The position numbers were made by a program, and so were the translations under genes. Shown piece after piece: positions 1 to 8,906 of a stretch of 64,000 nt of DNA; the stretch's first letter is position 1, and each line of letters starts with the position of its first letter. Origin of the DNA: Candidatus Hydrogenedentota bacterium (GTDB lineage: Bacteria; Hydrogenedentota; Hydrogenedentia; Hydrogenedentales; JAGMZX01); assembly GCA_029556545.1 (NCBI GenBank), contig JAKQEQ010000086.1, positions 1 through 64,000 of the forward strand. The letters run 5' to 3'. The notes below the pieces were generated by a model. It searched no databases, was not told where the DNA came from, and saw only the letters and a list, made by a program, of their open reading frames with translations.

Positions 1-353
1 CCCGGAAACCGAGGCAACAGCACGTCGTCCAGGTACTCCCGGATCATCCGGAGGCCGTGTATCTTCTCGGGGGTGACCCCTGGGCCGAATCGCGACCAAT
101 TATCGCGCAACGAATAGAGGACCGCGCCGTTCTCGGCGATAATCGGCAGGCGCACGTCCAAGAGCTTCGCCAACACCTCGACATACGGCTGGGGCCGCCC
201 CGTGCACAGCGTCATCGGCGGAATTGGACCGTCGCCGTTCGCCGCCGCCCGGCACAGCCGCGCCAAGTCTCCAAAAAGGTCCAAGTCCCAAGGCTCCGAC
301 TCCTCGGGACTCAGGCAACCGTCGATATCCGTGATAATCCATTCGACGCGCAT
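1..353 (-). CDS. HAD-superfamily hydrolase, C-terminal part cut by window edge
   Basis: Reading the minus strand from an ATG at 353 gives 117 uninterrupted codons that run off the left edge. The N-terminus holds the HAD nucleophile motif TDIDGCL (Asp9 and Asp11) and, near residue 55, the motif CTGRP, typical of Cof/sucrose-phosphatase/phosphomannomutase-like HAD enzymes that act on sugar phosphates or similar small phosphoesters. The later region around IIAENGAVLY is the 'NGA' segment of the same subgroup. A GGGGAG ribosome site lies about 8 bases before the ATG. The substrate cannot be told from the visible half. The cap type and the downstream Lys and Asp motifs lie outside the window. Confidence 0.85.
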   Translation of the reverse strand, partial: MRVEWIITDIDGCLSPEESEPWDLDLFGDLARLCRAAANGDGPIPPMTLCTGRPQPYVEVLAKLLDVRLPIIAENGAVLYSLRDNWSRFGPGVTPEKIHGLRMIREYLDDVLLPRFP

Positions 354-377
354 GCGAAAACTCCCCAGTAACGGCTT

Positions 378-407
378 ATTCTTCTTGTAGGCTGTATCGA
401 CTGTCAA
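378..407 (-). promoter_or_regulatory. possible sigma70 promoter for the HAD gene
   Basis: On the minus strand TTGACA (402-407) is followed 18 bases later by AAGAAT (378-383), about 25 bases upstream of the HAD start codon. The -35 is perfect, the -10 is poor, so this is only suggestive. Confidence 0.35.
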
Positions 408-791
408 GGACTGTTCTTGTACACGGGATGCTGTTGACAGCCGACGGCAAATGCCGCACCTCGTCACAGGCGGTGATGAACACAGGCCCTCGTCGAGAGA
501 ACACGCATTCTCCGCGAAGTAATTGTCCGCGCGGCGACCAAGTGATGCAAGGGGCATCCGGCTGAAGCACCGCGATCAAGGACGAAGATAACGGAAGGGA
601 CTCAAAGGAGGGATCGGAGGGGCGCGGCCAGTTGGGCGAACGGGGTGAATGAGAACGAAGGCGCGAGTGAGACAACGCGATTGCGTGAAGTCGGGCAACG
701 GCCTTGCTATGGAAATTACTCCGCGATTAGGGTATTCTCTACTTGCGACGGCCGGTGTGGCCGGGCACGAGGCGGAAAAAGGGACGATCGG
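408..791. other. gene-free stretch
   Basis: Open frames exist here on both strands, but none has a ribosome site, a recognisable domain or a natural protein composition. It separates the divergent HAD and PilZ genes and probably holds their control regions. I see no clear repeat or RNA gene. Confidence 0.5.
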
Positions 792-1307
792 ATGGCCGAT
801 AAGCCGAAGCCTGTTTATATCAACGGGCGCATGACGCCCGGCGAGGAGATGATCTGGTCGCCCGAGCTCAAGTCGTTGCGGCGCGGCCGGCGCGCGGCCC
901 CGCGCACGGAGGTCTGCCGGCCGTGTCTCCTGTGGCGGAAGGACGAGCCGGAAACGAAATTGGAGGGGGTTGTACTGGACCTGAACCCTCACGGTATGCG
1001 GGTCCGGCTGTTGGAATCGCTCGACATCGGCGATGTCGTGATCATCCAGATGATGCGCGACGAAGAGTTCAACGTGCCGTTGTCGCAGCCGATTCAGACG
1101 CGCGTGGTCCGGGCACAGCCGGGATTCGGCGACCTCGTGGACCACGGGGTGCAAGTCATTCTCCGTCCGATACATCGGGCCGCGTCGCGGCCCGTCGTGA
1201 TAACGCCCCGCCCGCGGCCGCGGCGGACGCCGCGCACGCGCATGCATACGGTGGATATCACCGTGGGCGACCGCATCATTAACCGACTGGGGAAACGCCG
1301 TGGCTAA
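792..1307 (+). CDS. PilZ-like domain protein
   Basis: A 171-residue soluble protein. Residues about 35-130 read as a PilZ-type beta-barrel: an Arg-rich start (RRAAPRTEVCRPC) is followed by GVVLDLNPHGMRVRL, the place of the (D/N)xSxxG c-di-GMP motif, and by DIGDVVIIQM. The Ser of the motif is Asn here and the Arg pair is spaced irregularly, so nucleotide binding is uncertain. The start at 792 (MADKPK) is chosen over an upstream in-frame ATG at 645 because the extra 49 residues look non-protein and AGGGA precedes 792. The stop overlaps the next gene's GTG by 8 bases, so the two are probably co-translated. A role in c-di-GMP-linked surface or motility control is inference. Confidence 0.7.
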   Translation: MADKPKPVYINGRMTPGEEMIWSPELKSLRRGRRAAPRTEVCRPCLLWRKDEPETKLEGVVLDLNPHGMRVRLLESLDIGDVVIIQMMRDEEFNVPLSQPIQTRVVRAQPGFGDLVDHGVQVILRPIHRAASRPVVITPRPRPRRTPRTRMHTVDITVGDRIINRLGKRRG

Positions 1308-1677
1308 CCCGAAGATACTTGTCGTTGACGATGAGCCGGATGTGGTGACGCTGATCGAGCGCACGCTGAAGGCGGAAGGGTTTGACGTGAGCAAGGCCTA
1401 CGACGGCCTCGAGGCGCTCGATTTGGCCTTGCGCGAGAAACCCGATTTGATCGTGTTGGACATCATGATGCCGACGATGAGCGGCTACGAGGTCTGCGAG
1501 CAGATCAAGGCGAACCCGGAGACGCAGCAGATACCCGTGCTCTGCCTGTCGTCGGCGCATACGCCCGACGCGCGCGCCCACAGCCTCCACGTGGGCGCGC
1601 TGACCTTCATCACCAAGCCCTTTCTTCCGGCGGAGCTGGTGGCGCAAGTCAAACGGCATCTGCGCCCGCAAGAGTAG
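1300..1677 (+). CDS. single-domain response regulator (REC, CheY/DivK-like)
   Basis: A 125-residue protein that is only a receiver domain. The acidic pocket Asp10-Asp11, the phospho-acceptor Asp54 in IVLDIMMP, the Ser84/Ser85 switch position and Lys106 in TKPF are all present, so it should be phosphorylated by a histidine kinase or phosphorelay. There is no output domain. It starts with GTG at 1300, inside the end of the PilZ gene, which suggests a two-gene signalling module. No kinase gene is adjacent, so its partner is encoded elsewhere. Confidence 0.93.
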   Translation: MANPKILVVDDEPDVVTLIERTLKAEGFDVSKAYDGLEALDLALREKPDLIVLDIMMPTMSGYEVCEQIKANPETQQIPVLCLSSAHTPDARAHSLHVGALTFITKPFLPAELVAQVKRHLRPQE

Positions 1678-1781
1678 CGTCGCGCGGTCGCGGGGGCGCG
1701 GCAAAGACCCGGCGCGCGACGGGCATACACCATAATAGCGGTCGGAGAGTCGGCGGACATGAAAAGAGGGAAGGCGACACG

Positions 1782-2342
1782 GTGACACTCGCAAATCGGA
1801 TCACGCTCGTTCGCGTATTCTCGATTCCCGTGTTTTGCGGGCTGGTGTACGCTTACACGCCCGAGCGCGAATGGCTGCGCTGGGCCGCATTCGGGTTATA
1901 CACGGCGGCGGCCCTCTCCGACATGCTCGACGGCTACATCGCCCGCCGCTACCACCAGCACTCACAACTCGGGAGGCGCCTGGACCCGCTCGCGGACAAA
2001 CTTATCGTGAACCTCGGCTTCGTCTTCATCGCCGCAAACGAGAGCTTCTACGACGTACTACCGTCGTGGTTCATGGCTTTCCCGGTCATCGTCCTCGCAC
2101 GCGACATCTTTATCGTCCTGGGCGCGCTTCTCGTAATACGGCGGTTTGGCCCGATCCGGTTCGAGCCGCGCAGGCTGGGCAAGATCACCACCTTCGCGCA
2201 CATGAGCGCCATCGTCGCGATCCTGCTCAAGGTTCCATTCACCTACTACCTGATTCTACCGGCGCTTCTGTTCACCCTCGCGTCGTTCGCGGACTACCTG
2301 CACGCCGGCGTGCGATTCGCGGTGACCCGAAAGGCCGCCTGA
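1782..2342 (+). CDS. pgsA: CDP-diacylglycerol--glycerol-3-phosphate 3-phosphatidyltransferase
   Basis: Integral membrane enzyme of 186 residues that makes phosphatidylglycerol phosphate from CDP-diacylglycerol and glycerol 3-phosphate. The CDP-alcohol phosphotransferase signature is complete: D47-x2-D50-G51-x2-A54-R55-x8-G64-x3-D68-x3-D72, which binds the metal ions and CDP. Several hydrophobic segments follow, as expected. Start is GTG at 1782, and the length fits the PgsA family. Its TGA overlaps the ATG of der by one base (TGATG), so it opens an operon with der, plsY and a DUF2723 gene. Other CDP-alcohol transferases share the signature, but the sequence around SDMLDGYIAR and the pairing with plsY favour PgsA. 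Confidence 0.9.
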   Translation: MTLANRITLVRVFSIPVFCGLVYAYTPEREWLRWAAFGLYTAAALSDMLDGYIARRYHQHSQLGRRLDPLADKLIVNLGFVFIAANESFYDVLPSWFMAFPVIVLARDIFIVLGALLVIRRFGPIRFEPRRLGKITTFAHMSAIVAILLKVPFTYYLILPALLFTLASFADYLHAGVRFAVTRKAA

Positions 2343-3691
2343 TGCCCAGGAAACGCAAATTGCCCCTGGTGGCGATTATCGGGCGTCCCAACGTGGGCAA
2401 ATCCACCCTGTTCAACCGCATCCTCGGCAAGCAGCGCGCGATCGTGCACGGGATCGAAGGCATTACGCGGGACCGCTTCGTAAGCGAGGCACAGTGGGAG
2501 GACCGCCGCTTCCGGCTTGTGGATACGGGCGGCATCATGGAGAACCCCGTCGATCCCGTCTCGCGCAAGATGCAGGAGCAACTCCGCGTCGCCATCGACG
2601 AAGCGCGCGTGCTGATCTTTCTGGTCGACGGCCAGACCGAGTTGACCCGCATCGATCGCCAAATCCGCGACGACCTTCTGCGCACGGGCAAGCCGGTGGT
2701 GCTGGCGGTGAACAAGCTCGACAACCCCGACCTCGAAATGCGCCGCTACGACTTCTTCAGCCTGGGGCTTGGCGAACCTTACGCCGTGTCCTCCGGCCAC
2801 GGCCACGGCATCGGGGCGCTGATGGACGCGGTCATAGCGCATCTACCCGAGACCGCCGCGCCGGAAGCGCCGGAGCCCGCGGCCGCGTCGCGGGCCGTCA
2901 AAGTCGCGGTCATCGGCAAGCCGAACGTGGGCAAGTCGTCGTTTATCAACGCCATCCTGAACGAGGAACGGACTATCGTCCACGAAGCGCCGGGCACCAC
3001 CCGGGACGCCATCGACATCGAGTTCGCCTGGCGCGGCAAGGAATACGTGCTCATCGACACGGCGGGACTGCGCAAGAAGGCGGGCATCCGCGCGCCGGTC
3101 GAACACTTCAGCGTGAGCCGGTCGCTGCGCGCGATTCGCCGGGCCGACGTGTGCCTGGTCATGATTGACGCCGTCGAAGGCATGACGGAACAGGACAAGC
3201 GCATCCTGGGCTACGTCATCGAGCAGGGAACCGGCATGGCCCTCGTATGGACGAAATGGGACCTCATCGAGGACCGTGCGGCGCGCTTCAAGCAGATCAA
3301 CGACGAGATCGACCTCAAGATGCCGCACCTCAAGCACGTCCCCTACGTCACTATCTCGAACGTGTCGCGGCAGCGCATCTTCACGACCCTCGAATACGTG
3401 GACCGCGTCGCGGCGGAGACGGAAAAGCGGATCAGCACAGCGGAGTTGAACAAGTTCATGGAGGACGTCCGCGCGAAGCATCCGGCGTCGAGCGTGAAGG
3501 GGAAAGCGGCCAAGGTGCGCTATATCACGCAGGCGGGGGTCAAGCCGACGACGTTTGTGCTCTTCGTGAACAAGAAGGACCTGTTCCATTTCAGCTATCT
3601 GCGCTTTATCGAGAATCAGTTGCGGGATCGTTACGGATTCGCGGGCGTACCCATCAAACTCGAACTGCGCCAAGGAAGCCCTCCCCCATGA
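2342..3691 (+). CDS. der: ribosome-associated GTPase Der (EngA)
   Basis: A 449-residue tandem GTPase needed for 50S ribosomal subunit assembly. The first G domain shows GRPNVGKST (residues 14-22), DTGG near 61 and NKLD; the second shows GKPNVGKSS near 195, DTAGLRKK and the TKWD motif. A KH-like C-terminal domain (TQAGVKPTTFVLFVN) ends the protein. Both domains look intact and the length is normal for the family. The ATG at 2342 is coupled to the pgsA stop, and the gene overlaps plsY by ATGA at 3688-3691. The open frame extends upstream but that part lies inside pgsA in another frame. Confidence 0.97.
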   Translation: MPRKRKLPLVAIIGRPNVGKSTLFNRILGKQRAIVHGIEGITRDRFVSEAQWEDRRFRLVDTGGIMENPVDPVSRKMQEQLRVAIDEARVLIFLVDGQTELTRIDRQIRDDLLRTGKPVVLAVNKLDNPDLEMRRYDFFSLGLGEPYAVSSGHGHGIGALMDAVIAHLPETAAPEAPEPAAASRAVKVAVIGKPNVGKSSFINAILNEERTIVHEAPGTTRDAIDIEFAWRGKEYVLIDTAGLRKKAGIRAPVEHFSVSRSLRAIRRADVCLVMIDAVEGMTEQDKRILGYVIEQGTGMALVWTKWDLIEDRAARFKQINDEIDLKMPHLKHVPYVTISNVSRQRIFTTLEYVDRVAAETEKRISTAELNKFMEDVRAKHPASSVKGKAAKVRYITQAGVKPTTFVLFVNKKDLFHFSYLRFIENQLRDRYGFAGVPIKLELRQGSPPP

Positions 3692-4308
3692 GCATTCTCT
3701 GGTGCGGATTGGCGATAATCCTCTCGTATCTCCTCGGGTCCGTGCCCACGGGCCTCTGGCTCGGACTCCGCCTGCGCGGCATCGACATTCGCGAGCACGG
3801 CAGCCGGAACATCGGCGCGACAAACACCCTGCGCGTCCTAGGAAGGCCGCTCGGCGCGTTCGCGCTCGCCGGCGACATGATCAAGGGCGTCGTTCCCGTG
3901 CTGCTCGTTTCGCGGCTGGACGCCTGGCCGCACTTGCCGCTCGCATGCGGCGTCGCGGCGATTCTCGGGCACACCTTCAGCGTCTTTCTGCGCTTCCGGG
4001 GCGGCAAGGGCGTGGCGACGGGCGCGGGCGTCTTCCTGGCGCTGGCATGGCTGCCGACGCTCGTCGCGGCGGTTGTGTTCGCCGGAGTCGTTACGGCCAC
4101 GCGCATGGTGAGCGCCGGGTCGATCTGCGCCGCCATCACGCTTGCGGCGGCAACCTTCCTCACGCCGCACGGAGCACCTGTACGTATCGCCACGCTGCTC
4201 ATCGCGCTACTGGTGGTCTGGAAACATCGCTCCAACATCCGCCGCATCCTCGACGGCGAGGAGAACCGCATCTCCTTCTCGACGAAGCGAGACGCCGGTG
4301 CACCGTGA
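3688..4308 (+). CDS. plsY: acyl-phosphate glycerol-3-phosphate acyltransferase
   Basis: Membrane enzyme of 206 residues that transfers an acyl group from acyl phosphate to glycerol 3-phosphate, the first step of phospholipid synthesis. The three PlsY motifs are present: YLLGSVPTGLWLG near the start, HGSRNIGATNTLR around residue 35, and GHTFSVFLRFRGGKGVATGAG near 95-115. About five membrane spans are expected. The ATG overlaps the der stop (ATGA). Together with pgsA two genes upstream, this places phospholipid head-group and glycerol-backbone acylation in the same operon. Confidence 0.95.
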   Translation: MSILWCGLAIILSYLLGSVPTGLWLGLRLRGIDIREHGSRNIGATNTLRVLGRPLGAFALAGDMIKGVVPVLLVSRLDAWPHLPLACGVAAILGHTFSVFLRFRGGKGVATGAGVFLALAWLPTLVAAVVFAGVVTATRMVSAGSICAAITLAAATFLTPHGAPVRIATLLIALLVVWKHRSNIRRILDGEENRISFSTKRDAGAP

Positions 4309-4309
4309 C

Positions 4310-6193
4310 ATGACGGCGGCTCGCAATCCCGATAACGTCGCCCGCGTCTCCTTCATGGGGCCGGATTACGCGGTCGCGGCGGCGGCGGCCTGCGCGGCGT
4401 TCCTGGTGTACATGCGCACGCTCGCCCCCACGGTCACCGGCGAAGACAGCGGCGAACTGATCACCGCCGCCTACGCCCTTGGCGTCCCGCACCCGCCGGG
4501 GTATCCGTTGTGGTGCCTCGCGGCGCACGTGTTCACGTGGCTGCCGTGGGGATCCGTGGCTTGGCGTGTAAACCTTTCGTCCGCGTTCTTCTCCGCCGCG
4601 ACAGTCTTCTTTGTCGCGCTGCTCATCGTCCATCTCACGCGAAACCGCTTCGCCGCGCTGGCGGGCGCGTTGGCGCTGGCGTTCTCGAAGACGTTCTGGG
4701 CGCACGCGGTGGTCGCGGAGGTCTACGCGCTCAACGCTCTTCTCATCGCCTTATGCACGTTGCTGATCTGGCGTTGGCGGGGGCATCGTCGCGACAGCCG
4801 GTTGTACGCCTTTGCCCTCGTCTACGGACTCGGGCTCGCCAATCACAACACGATGGTCCTGCTCGGTCCCGTCTTCGCCGCGTACATTCTGTGGGCCGAC
4901 GGCCTCGACCCCGCCCGATGGCGCGCATATGCGCGCGCGGCACTCTTGGTGCTGCTGGGCCTCTGCGTGTATCTCTACCTGCCGTTGGCGTCCCGCGCGA
5001 ACCCGCCCATGGACTGGGGAAACCCCGAGTCGCTCCGGGGGCTCTGGGACCACGCGACGCGCAAGCAGTTCAGCTTCATGTACTCGCAATACCCTCGCGG
5101 CCTCGGGCGCTATCTCCGCCAACTGGGAGTGTGCGCGGGATTCTGGTCGCGCGAGTTCACGCCGCCCCTCTTCCTCGTCGGCGTCGCCGGGTGGTGGCTG
5201 CTGTGGCGCGGGAAGCGCGCTTACGCGGTGTTCACCCTCGCCGTGAGCGTCGTCGTCATCGCGGGGTTCGCGTTCATCCAGAACTTCAACTTCGACAAAG
5301 AATGGCGCGCCGTAATGGTCGTATTCGGCATCCCCGCCGCCATGATGACCGCGATCTGGATCGGCGTCGCGCTCGCGTGGCTGCGGGAGCATGTGACATG
5401 GTGGGCTGTCGCCGCGGCGGCGGCGGTGTGCGTGTTCGCGCCGCTCGTCGTGCATTGGCGCGACAACGACAAGTCCGCGTACTTCTGGGCCGAGGACTAC
5501 GCGCGCAACGTGCTCGAATCCATGGCGCTGGACGCCGTCTATGTCTCCGAGGCCGATCACGCGAGTTTCCCCGCGGTCTTTATGCAGGCTGTCGAAGGCG
5601 TGCGCCCCGACGTGATCATCGGACGCAAATACGGCTATCTTTCCCCGGAAGTCATCGCGGAGATTCCCGCCGAGGCCCGCGCGCCGGAATGGGGCGACAA
5701 GCCGCGACGCCGTTACGAACCGGCCATCGTCGAGGCGCTGCTGCGCCACACGCGCCGGCCTGTGTACTTCACGAACCCGCGGCGCCTGCCACTGCCTTGG
5801 CGCACGGCGCAGGCGGGCCTGCTATTCCGCGCGGTCCGGCGGGGCGACTCGACGCCCGCGCGCGATTACTGGTCGGAATACCGATGGCGCAACGGCCTCG
5901 ATGCGGCGGCCACGCGGGGCGACGAAACCGCGGAGTTGATCTTCTACGAGTACCGCTTGGCGCGCGCGCGGGAAGCCTTCTCGGAGGAGCGTCATGACGA
6001 CGCCTTGCGGCATATCGAGACCGGGCTCGGCGTCTATGGCCGCGAGGTGCAGACCCTGAACAACGCGGGCGCGCTCTGCGCCGAGTTCCGCGAGCGGGAC
6101 GCGGCGCGGCGGTACTTTCTTGAGGCGCTCGCGCGCGAGCCGGGCCGTGCGGAGGTCGTGGCAAACCTCGAACGGCTCCACTGCTTGCCTTAA
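4310..6193 (+). CDS. DUF2723 family polytopic membrane protein
   Basis: A 627-residue protein with about ten hydrophobic segments in the first 430 residues and a soluble tail. The DUF2723 signature is clear near residues 41-68: TVTGEDSGEL followed by ITAAYALGVPHPPGYPLW. The family resembles GT-C/protein O-mannosyltransferase-like glycosyltransferases, in which acidic residues such as Asp46 and Glu50 would sit at the active site, but function is not proven. The last 80 residues read like TPR-type helices. Start ATG at 4310 lies one base after the plsY stop; a GTG at 4298 in frame is an alternative. The operon position suggests use of a lipid-linked substrate (inference). Confidence 0.85.
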   Translation: MTAARNPDNVARVSFMGPDYAVAAAAACAAFLVYMRTLAPTVTGEDSGELITAAYALGVPHPPGYPLWCLAAHVFTWLPWGSVAWRVNLSSAFFSAATVFFVALLIVHLTRNRFAALAGALALAFSKTFWAHAVVAEVYALNALLIALCTLLIWRWRGHRRDSRLYAFALVYGLGLANHNTMVLLGPVFAAYILWADGLDPARWRAYARAALLVLLGLCVYLYLPLASRANPPMDWGNPESLRGLWDHATRKQFSFMYSQYPRGLGRYLRQLGVCAGFWSREFTPPLFLVGVAGWWLLWRGKRAYAVFTLAVSVVVIAGFAFIQNFNFDKEWRAVMVVFGIPAAMMTAIWIGVALAWLREHVTWWAVAAAAAVCVFAPLVVHWRDNDKSAYFWAEDYARNVLESMALDAVYVSEADHASFPAVFMQAVEGVRPDVIIGRKYGYLSPEVIAEIPAEARAPEWGDKPRRRYEPAIVEALLRHTRRPVYFTNPRRLPLPWRTAQAGLLFRAVRRGDSTPARDYWSEYRWRNGLDAAATRGDETAELIFYEYRLARAREAFSEERHDDALRHIETGLGVYGREVQTLNNAGALCAEFRERDAARRYFLEALAREPGRAEVVANLERLHCLP

Positions 6194-6212
6194 TCGCGCT
6201 ATACGCCGGCGA

Positions 6213-7223
6213 TCAGCTCTCGAAAAGCGCCATGATGTTCGCCATGGGCCGGTTCACGGGTTGGTCCGTCGGATACCGGATAAAGTTCACGTGCCCGTCG
6301 AGGTACAGCACGTTGCAGCCACCGGGCACGTGATTGAACAACTCGATAGTGCCCGCGGTGCCCAGTTGGTCAATCATGATGAAGACCACACTCTGCGCCT
6401 GCGCCGTGGCCGCCGGGTTATTGATGTCTGTGATAAGGAACCGCTCGATTCCCTCGCGGAGGCGATACACCGTGTCGCCGCCGCCGTTGCCGTGGCCGAC
6501 AAGATTCGGGCCGCTGACGTCGCTGTCGGCGATTCTGTCCACGAAAGCCTCGTTCGCCGGCGACGGGTTCGCAACGGCCGCGATGACGTCTGGATAGTTC
6601 GAGATACCCTGGATCAGGAGCATAGGAAGCTGAATCGGCACAAGCGCGCTCGTCGGAATGTTCACGTCAGGAAGGACTTGCAGGAGCAGCGACAACAACG
6701 TAATGGACCCCGCCGGGGCCACCTGCCCGGGCACGTCGTTCAACCGGTCCAGCACCCAGCCGAAATAGGCGTAACTCTTGTCGATGTCGTTGACCCCGTT
6801 CCCTCCGCCAAGGTAGTACCCGAGATGCCAGTCGCCCTCTTGAATGCCCAACGCCGGGATGTTCTCGTCGCGCAGGCTGTCGATGGTGTCCGTCGCGTCG
6901 GACGGGCAAATGATGATTGCCGGGTCCGTCAGGTACTCGGGATAAATCGCCTTCACCTTCGGCCCAGCGGCGATGTAGAGTTCGTATTGCCCCGTCACTT
7001 GATGCGGCTTCGACTCGAACTCGAGCGGCGGGAACCGCTCGCCGGGATCCTCGCCCGCGTACATCTTGAAGACGAGCCCCCACTCCTTGAGGTTGTTCTG
7101 GCAACTGGAACGCCGCGCCGCCTCCCGCGCACGCGCCAGCGCGGGCAAAAGAATCGCCGCGAGAATGCCGATGATTGCGATGACGACCAACAACTCGATC
7201 AATGTGAATCCTCGATGACGCAT
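6213..7223 (-). CDS. pseudopilin-like protein with prepilin cleavage/methylation N-terminus
   Basis: A 336-residue protein starting [12 protein letters not shown], the type IV/II prepilin motif: cleavage after Gly5, Phe methylated, Glu five residues on. A 20-residue hydrophobic stem and an Ala/Arg-rich helix ([18 protein letters not shown]) follow. Near the C-terminus [17 protein letters not shown] matches the 'H-X9-DG' tail of pseudopilins abundant in Planctomycetes and Lentisphaerae. The start is fixed by AGGAGG 8 bases before the ATG. Its target and assembly machinery are unknown; such genes are often present in dozens of copies and may form extracellular pseudopilus-like structures. A strong promoter sits about 230 bases upstream. 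Confidence 0.88.
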   Translation of the reverse strand: MRHRGFTLIELLVVIAIIGILAAILLPALARAREAARRSSCQNNLKEWGLVFKMYAGEDPGERFPPLEFESKPHQVTGQYELYIAAGPKVKAIYPEYLTDPAIIICPSDATDTIDSLRDENIPALGIQEGDWHLGYYLGGGNGVNDIDKSYAYFGWVLDRLNDVPGQVAPAGSITLLSLLLQVLPDVNIPTSALVPIQLPMLLIQGISNYPDVIAAVANPSPANEAFVDRIADSDVSGPNLVGHGNGGGDTVYRLREGIERFLITDINNPAATAQAQSVVFIMIDQLGTAGTIELFNHVPGGCNVLYLDGHVNFIRYPTDQPVNRPMANIMALFES

Positions 7224-7889
7224 GACCAGCCCTCCTCTTGGGAACGCGGCGCAGGATACGCGGCGTCCCGGGTCCCAGATGATGCCAACGTCCGCCGGTC
7301 GCGGCCCCAATGCCGTGACTGCGGGATGCCCCAAAGGCCCGCGCACGGTTCCATGAGGCCATCGGGGCATGCTTGTCGCATTTCGGGAGACTGACAACGA
7401 GTCCGGGGAAAGCCTGCACCCGTACTGAACTCTCGCCACCCTATATGCGCATTCTACTATAAACGGTTGCCCGCCTGTTGTCAATAACAAAATTTGGCCA
7501 TCAGCGCGGCTGCGGCCACGCCTGAATATCTTAGCAGACACGCAAGTCATTGCGTCGCCATCGGTTAACGGCGCTTGCCAAATCCTGATAATTATGATAA
7601 AGTTACCGCAGGCGCATTGACGTGCGGTTCAAGGAAGGGCGAGGGGGGTCGAGGACGCTGTTTGGGTATCAAGACAGTTGGAAAAGCGGTTCGTTCTCTC
7701 TCCACTCGTGTTCAATCGGACTACGTCGGTGTGGAACCCTGCTTGGGGCCGGCGGGGTTGTCGATTATCGAGAGCAGCGACCCGGTGTCGTCGCCGGCGC
7801 TGATGGTGGGCGAACCGGCTTACTTTGCGGCATAATCGGCGGGGGCGGGGCGCGCCTCGCCTCCCTGCATTCGAGAAGCGCGATCGCGG
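7224..7889. other. intergenic region between divergent pseudopilin and transglutaminase genes
   Basis: It holds the minus-strand promoter at 7456-7484 and its long transcribed leader. The rest, 7490-7889, has no gene I can support: the open frames there lack ribosome sites and sensible composition. No clear plus-strand promoter was found for the transglutaminase gene. Confidence 0.5.
7456..7484 (-). promoter_or_regulatory. sigma70-type promoter of the pseudopilin gene
   Basis: Minus strand TTGACA (7479-7484), a 17-base spacer, then TATAGT (7456-7461). The only minus-strand gene downstream is the pseudopilin at 7223, which would give a leader of about 225 nucleotides. Confidence 0.6.
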
Positions 7890-8795
7890 ATGCTTACGGG
7901 GTACGTTTCGCGCGCAACCGGGAGCGACGGCACGCATTCAGAGGCCACATATTACCTGGACCACAGTCCGGTGACCGATCCCAGGATGCTGGGATCGGCG
8001 TACAGCGTCCTCCCGGAGACGCCGGAAGCGCTCTGCCAGGTCGCGCAAGGGCTCATTATCCACGTGCTGCGCGGCGAGCGATACGGGGTGACCCTCCCTT
8101 CAGAGCAAACGACGCAGGTTTACACGGTTCGCGTCGAAGACATGCTCGCCGCCATGATCGAGGCCGATCCCCGCCCGCTGACGACGCCGCGCGAACCCGC
8201 CGCCCGCTTCATCGGCACCTGTCGCCATTACGCGGTGCTGCTCTGCTCGATGTTCCGCGCACGGGGCATCCCGGCGCGGGCGCGCAACGGATTCAGCGCC
8301 TACCTCAAGCGGGGGCGGTTCAGCGATCATTGGGTGTGCGAATACTGGAACGGCGAGAAGGGGCGCTGGCGGATCGCGGACGCGCAAATGGACGCCGTAC
8401 ATCGGCGCGTACTCGGTATCGACTTCGATCCGTTGGACGTACCCCGGGACGAGCAGATTGCGGCAGGGGAAGTCTGGCGGCGCTGTCGTCGCGGAGAGAT
8501 GGACCCGGCGCAGTGTGGGTCTCTCGATATCTGGGGACTGGACTATGTCAAGGACAACCTGCTACGCGACGTCGCCGCGCTCAACAAGGAGGAAATGCTC
8601 CCTTGGGACGGCTGCGCCCTGAGCGAGAAGTCCTGCGACGCCATGCACGACCGAGAACGGGCGTTGCTCGATACGCTGGCCGAACTCACCGCGCACACGA
8701 TTCAGTTTCCCGCGATTCGCGGTATCTACGCCGCGCACCCCGAACTCCAGGCAAAGTCGTTGCCGAACCCGCACGCCACCGCAATTGGCCCGTGA
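7890..8795 (+). CDS. transglutaminase-like domain protein
   Basis: A 301-residue protein with no signal peptide. The transglutaminase-core triad can be read: Cys in GTCRHYAVLLCSMFRARG, His in SDHWVCEYWN, Asp in RIADAQMD. Members act as cysteine proteases, peptide deamidases or amidases; the substrate here is unknown. The C-terminal half (IWGLDYVKDNLLRDVAALN) is a helical extension also seen in stand-alone bacterial members. The ATG at 7890 has only a weak GAGAAG upstream, so the start could be wrong. It has no obvious operon partner: the next gene is convergent. Confidence 0.75.
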   Translation: MLTGYVSRATGSDGTHSEATYYLDHSPVTDPRMLGSAYSVLPETPEALCQVAQGLIIHVLRGERYGVTLPSEQTTQVYTVRVEDMLAAMIEADPRPLTTPREPAARFIGTCRHYAVLLCSMFRARGIPARARNGFSAYLKRGRFSDHWVCEYWNGEKGRWRIADAQMDAVHRRVLGIDFDPLDVPRDEQIAAGEVWRRCRRGEMDPAQCGSLDIWGLDYVKDNLLRDVAALNKEEMLPWDGCALSEKSCDAMHDRERALLDTLAELTAHTIQFPAIRGIYAAHPELQAKSLPNPHATAIGP

Positions 8796-8823
8796 GTCTG
8801 TGTCCGGAAGGGGCAGGGTTCTT

Positions 8824-8859
8824 GGACGGATCGGACGGATCGGACGGATCGGGCGGATC
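8824..8859 (+). repeat. 9-bp tandem repeat (GGACGGATC)x4, right of the transglutaminase gene
   Basis: Three perfect copies of GGACGGATC plus a fourth with one change lie between the two convergent stop codons. The same unit in the same orientation recurs at 11626-11661 on the other side of the helicase gene. Confidence 0.9.
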
Positions 8860-8906
8860 GGGTGGCCGCCAAGCGTACTCCCAATTCTGGGGCGCCGGCC
8901 CGCGCC

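Noticed and set aside
376-675. 99-codon minus-strand frame
   Set aside because: Ser/Pro/Arg-rich with no ribosome site or similarity to a known domain.
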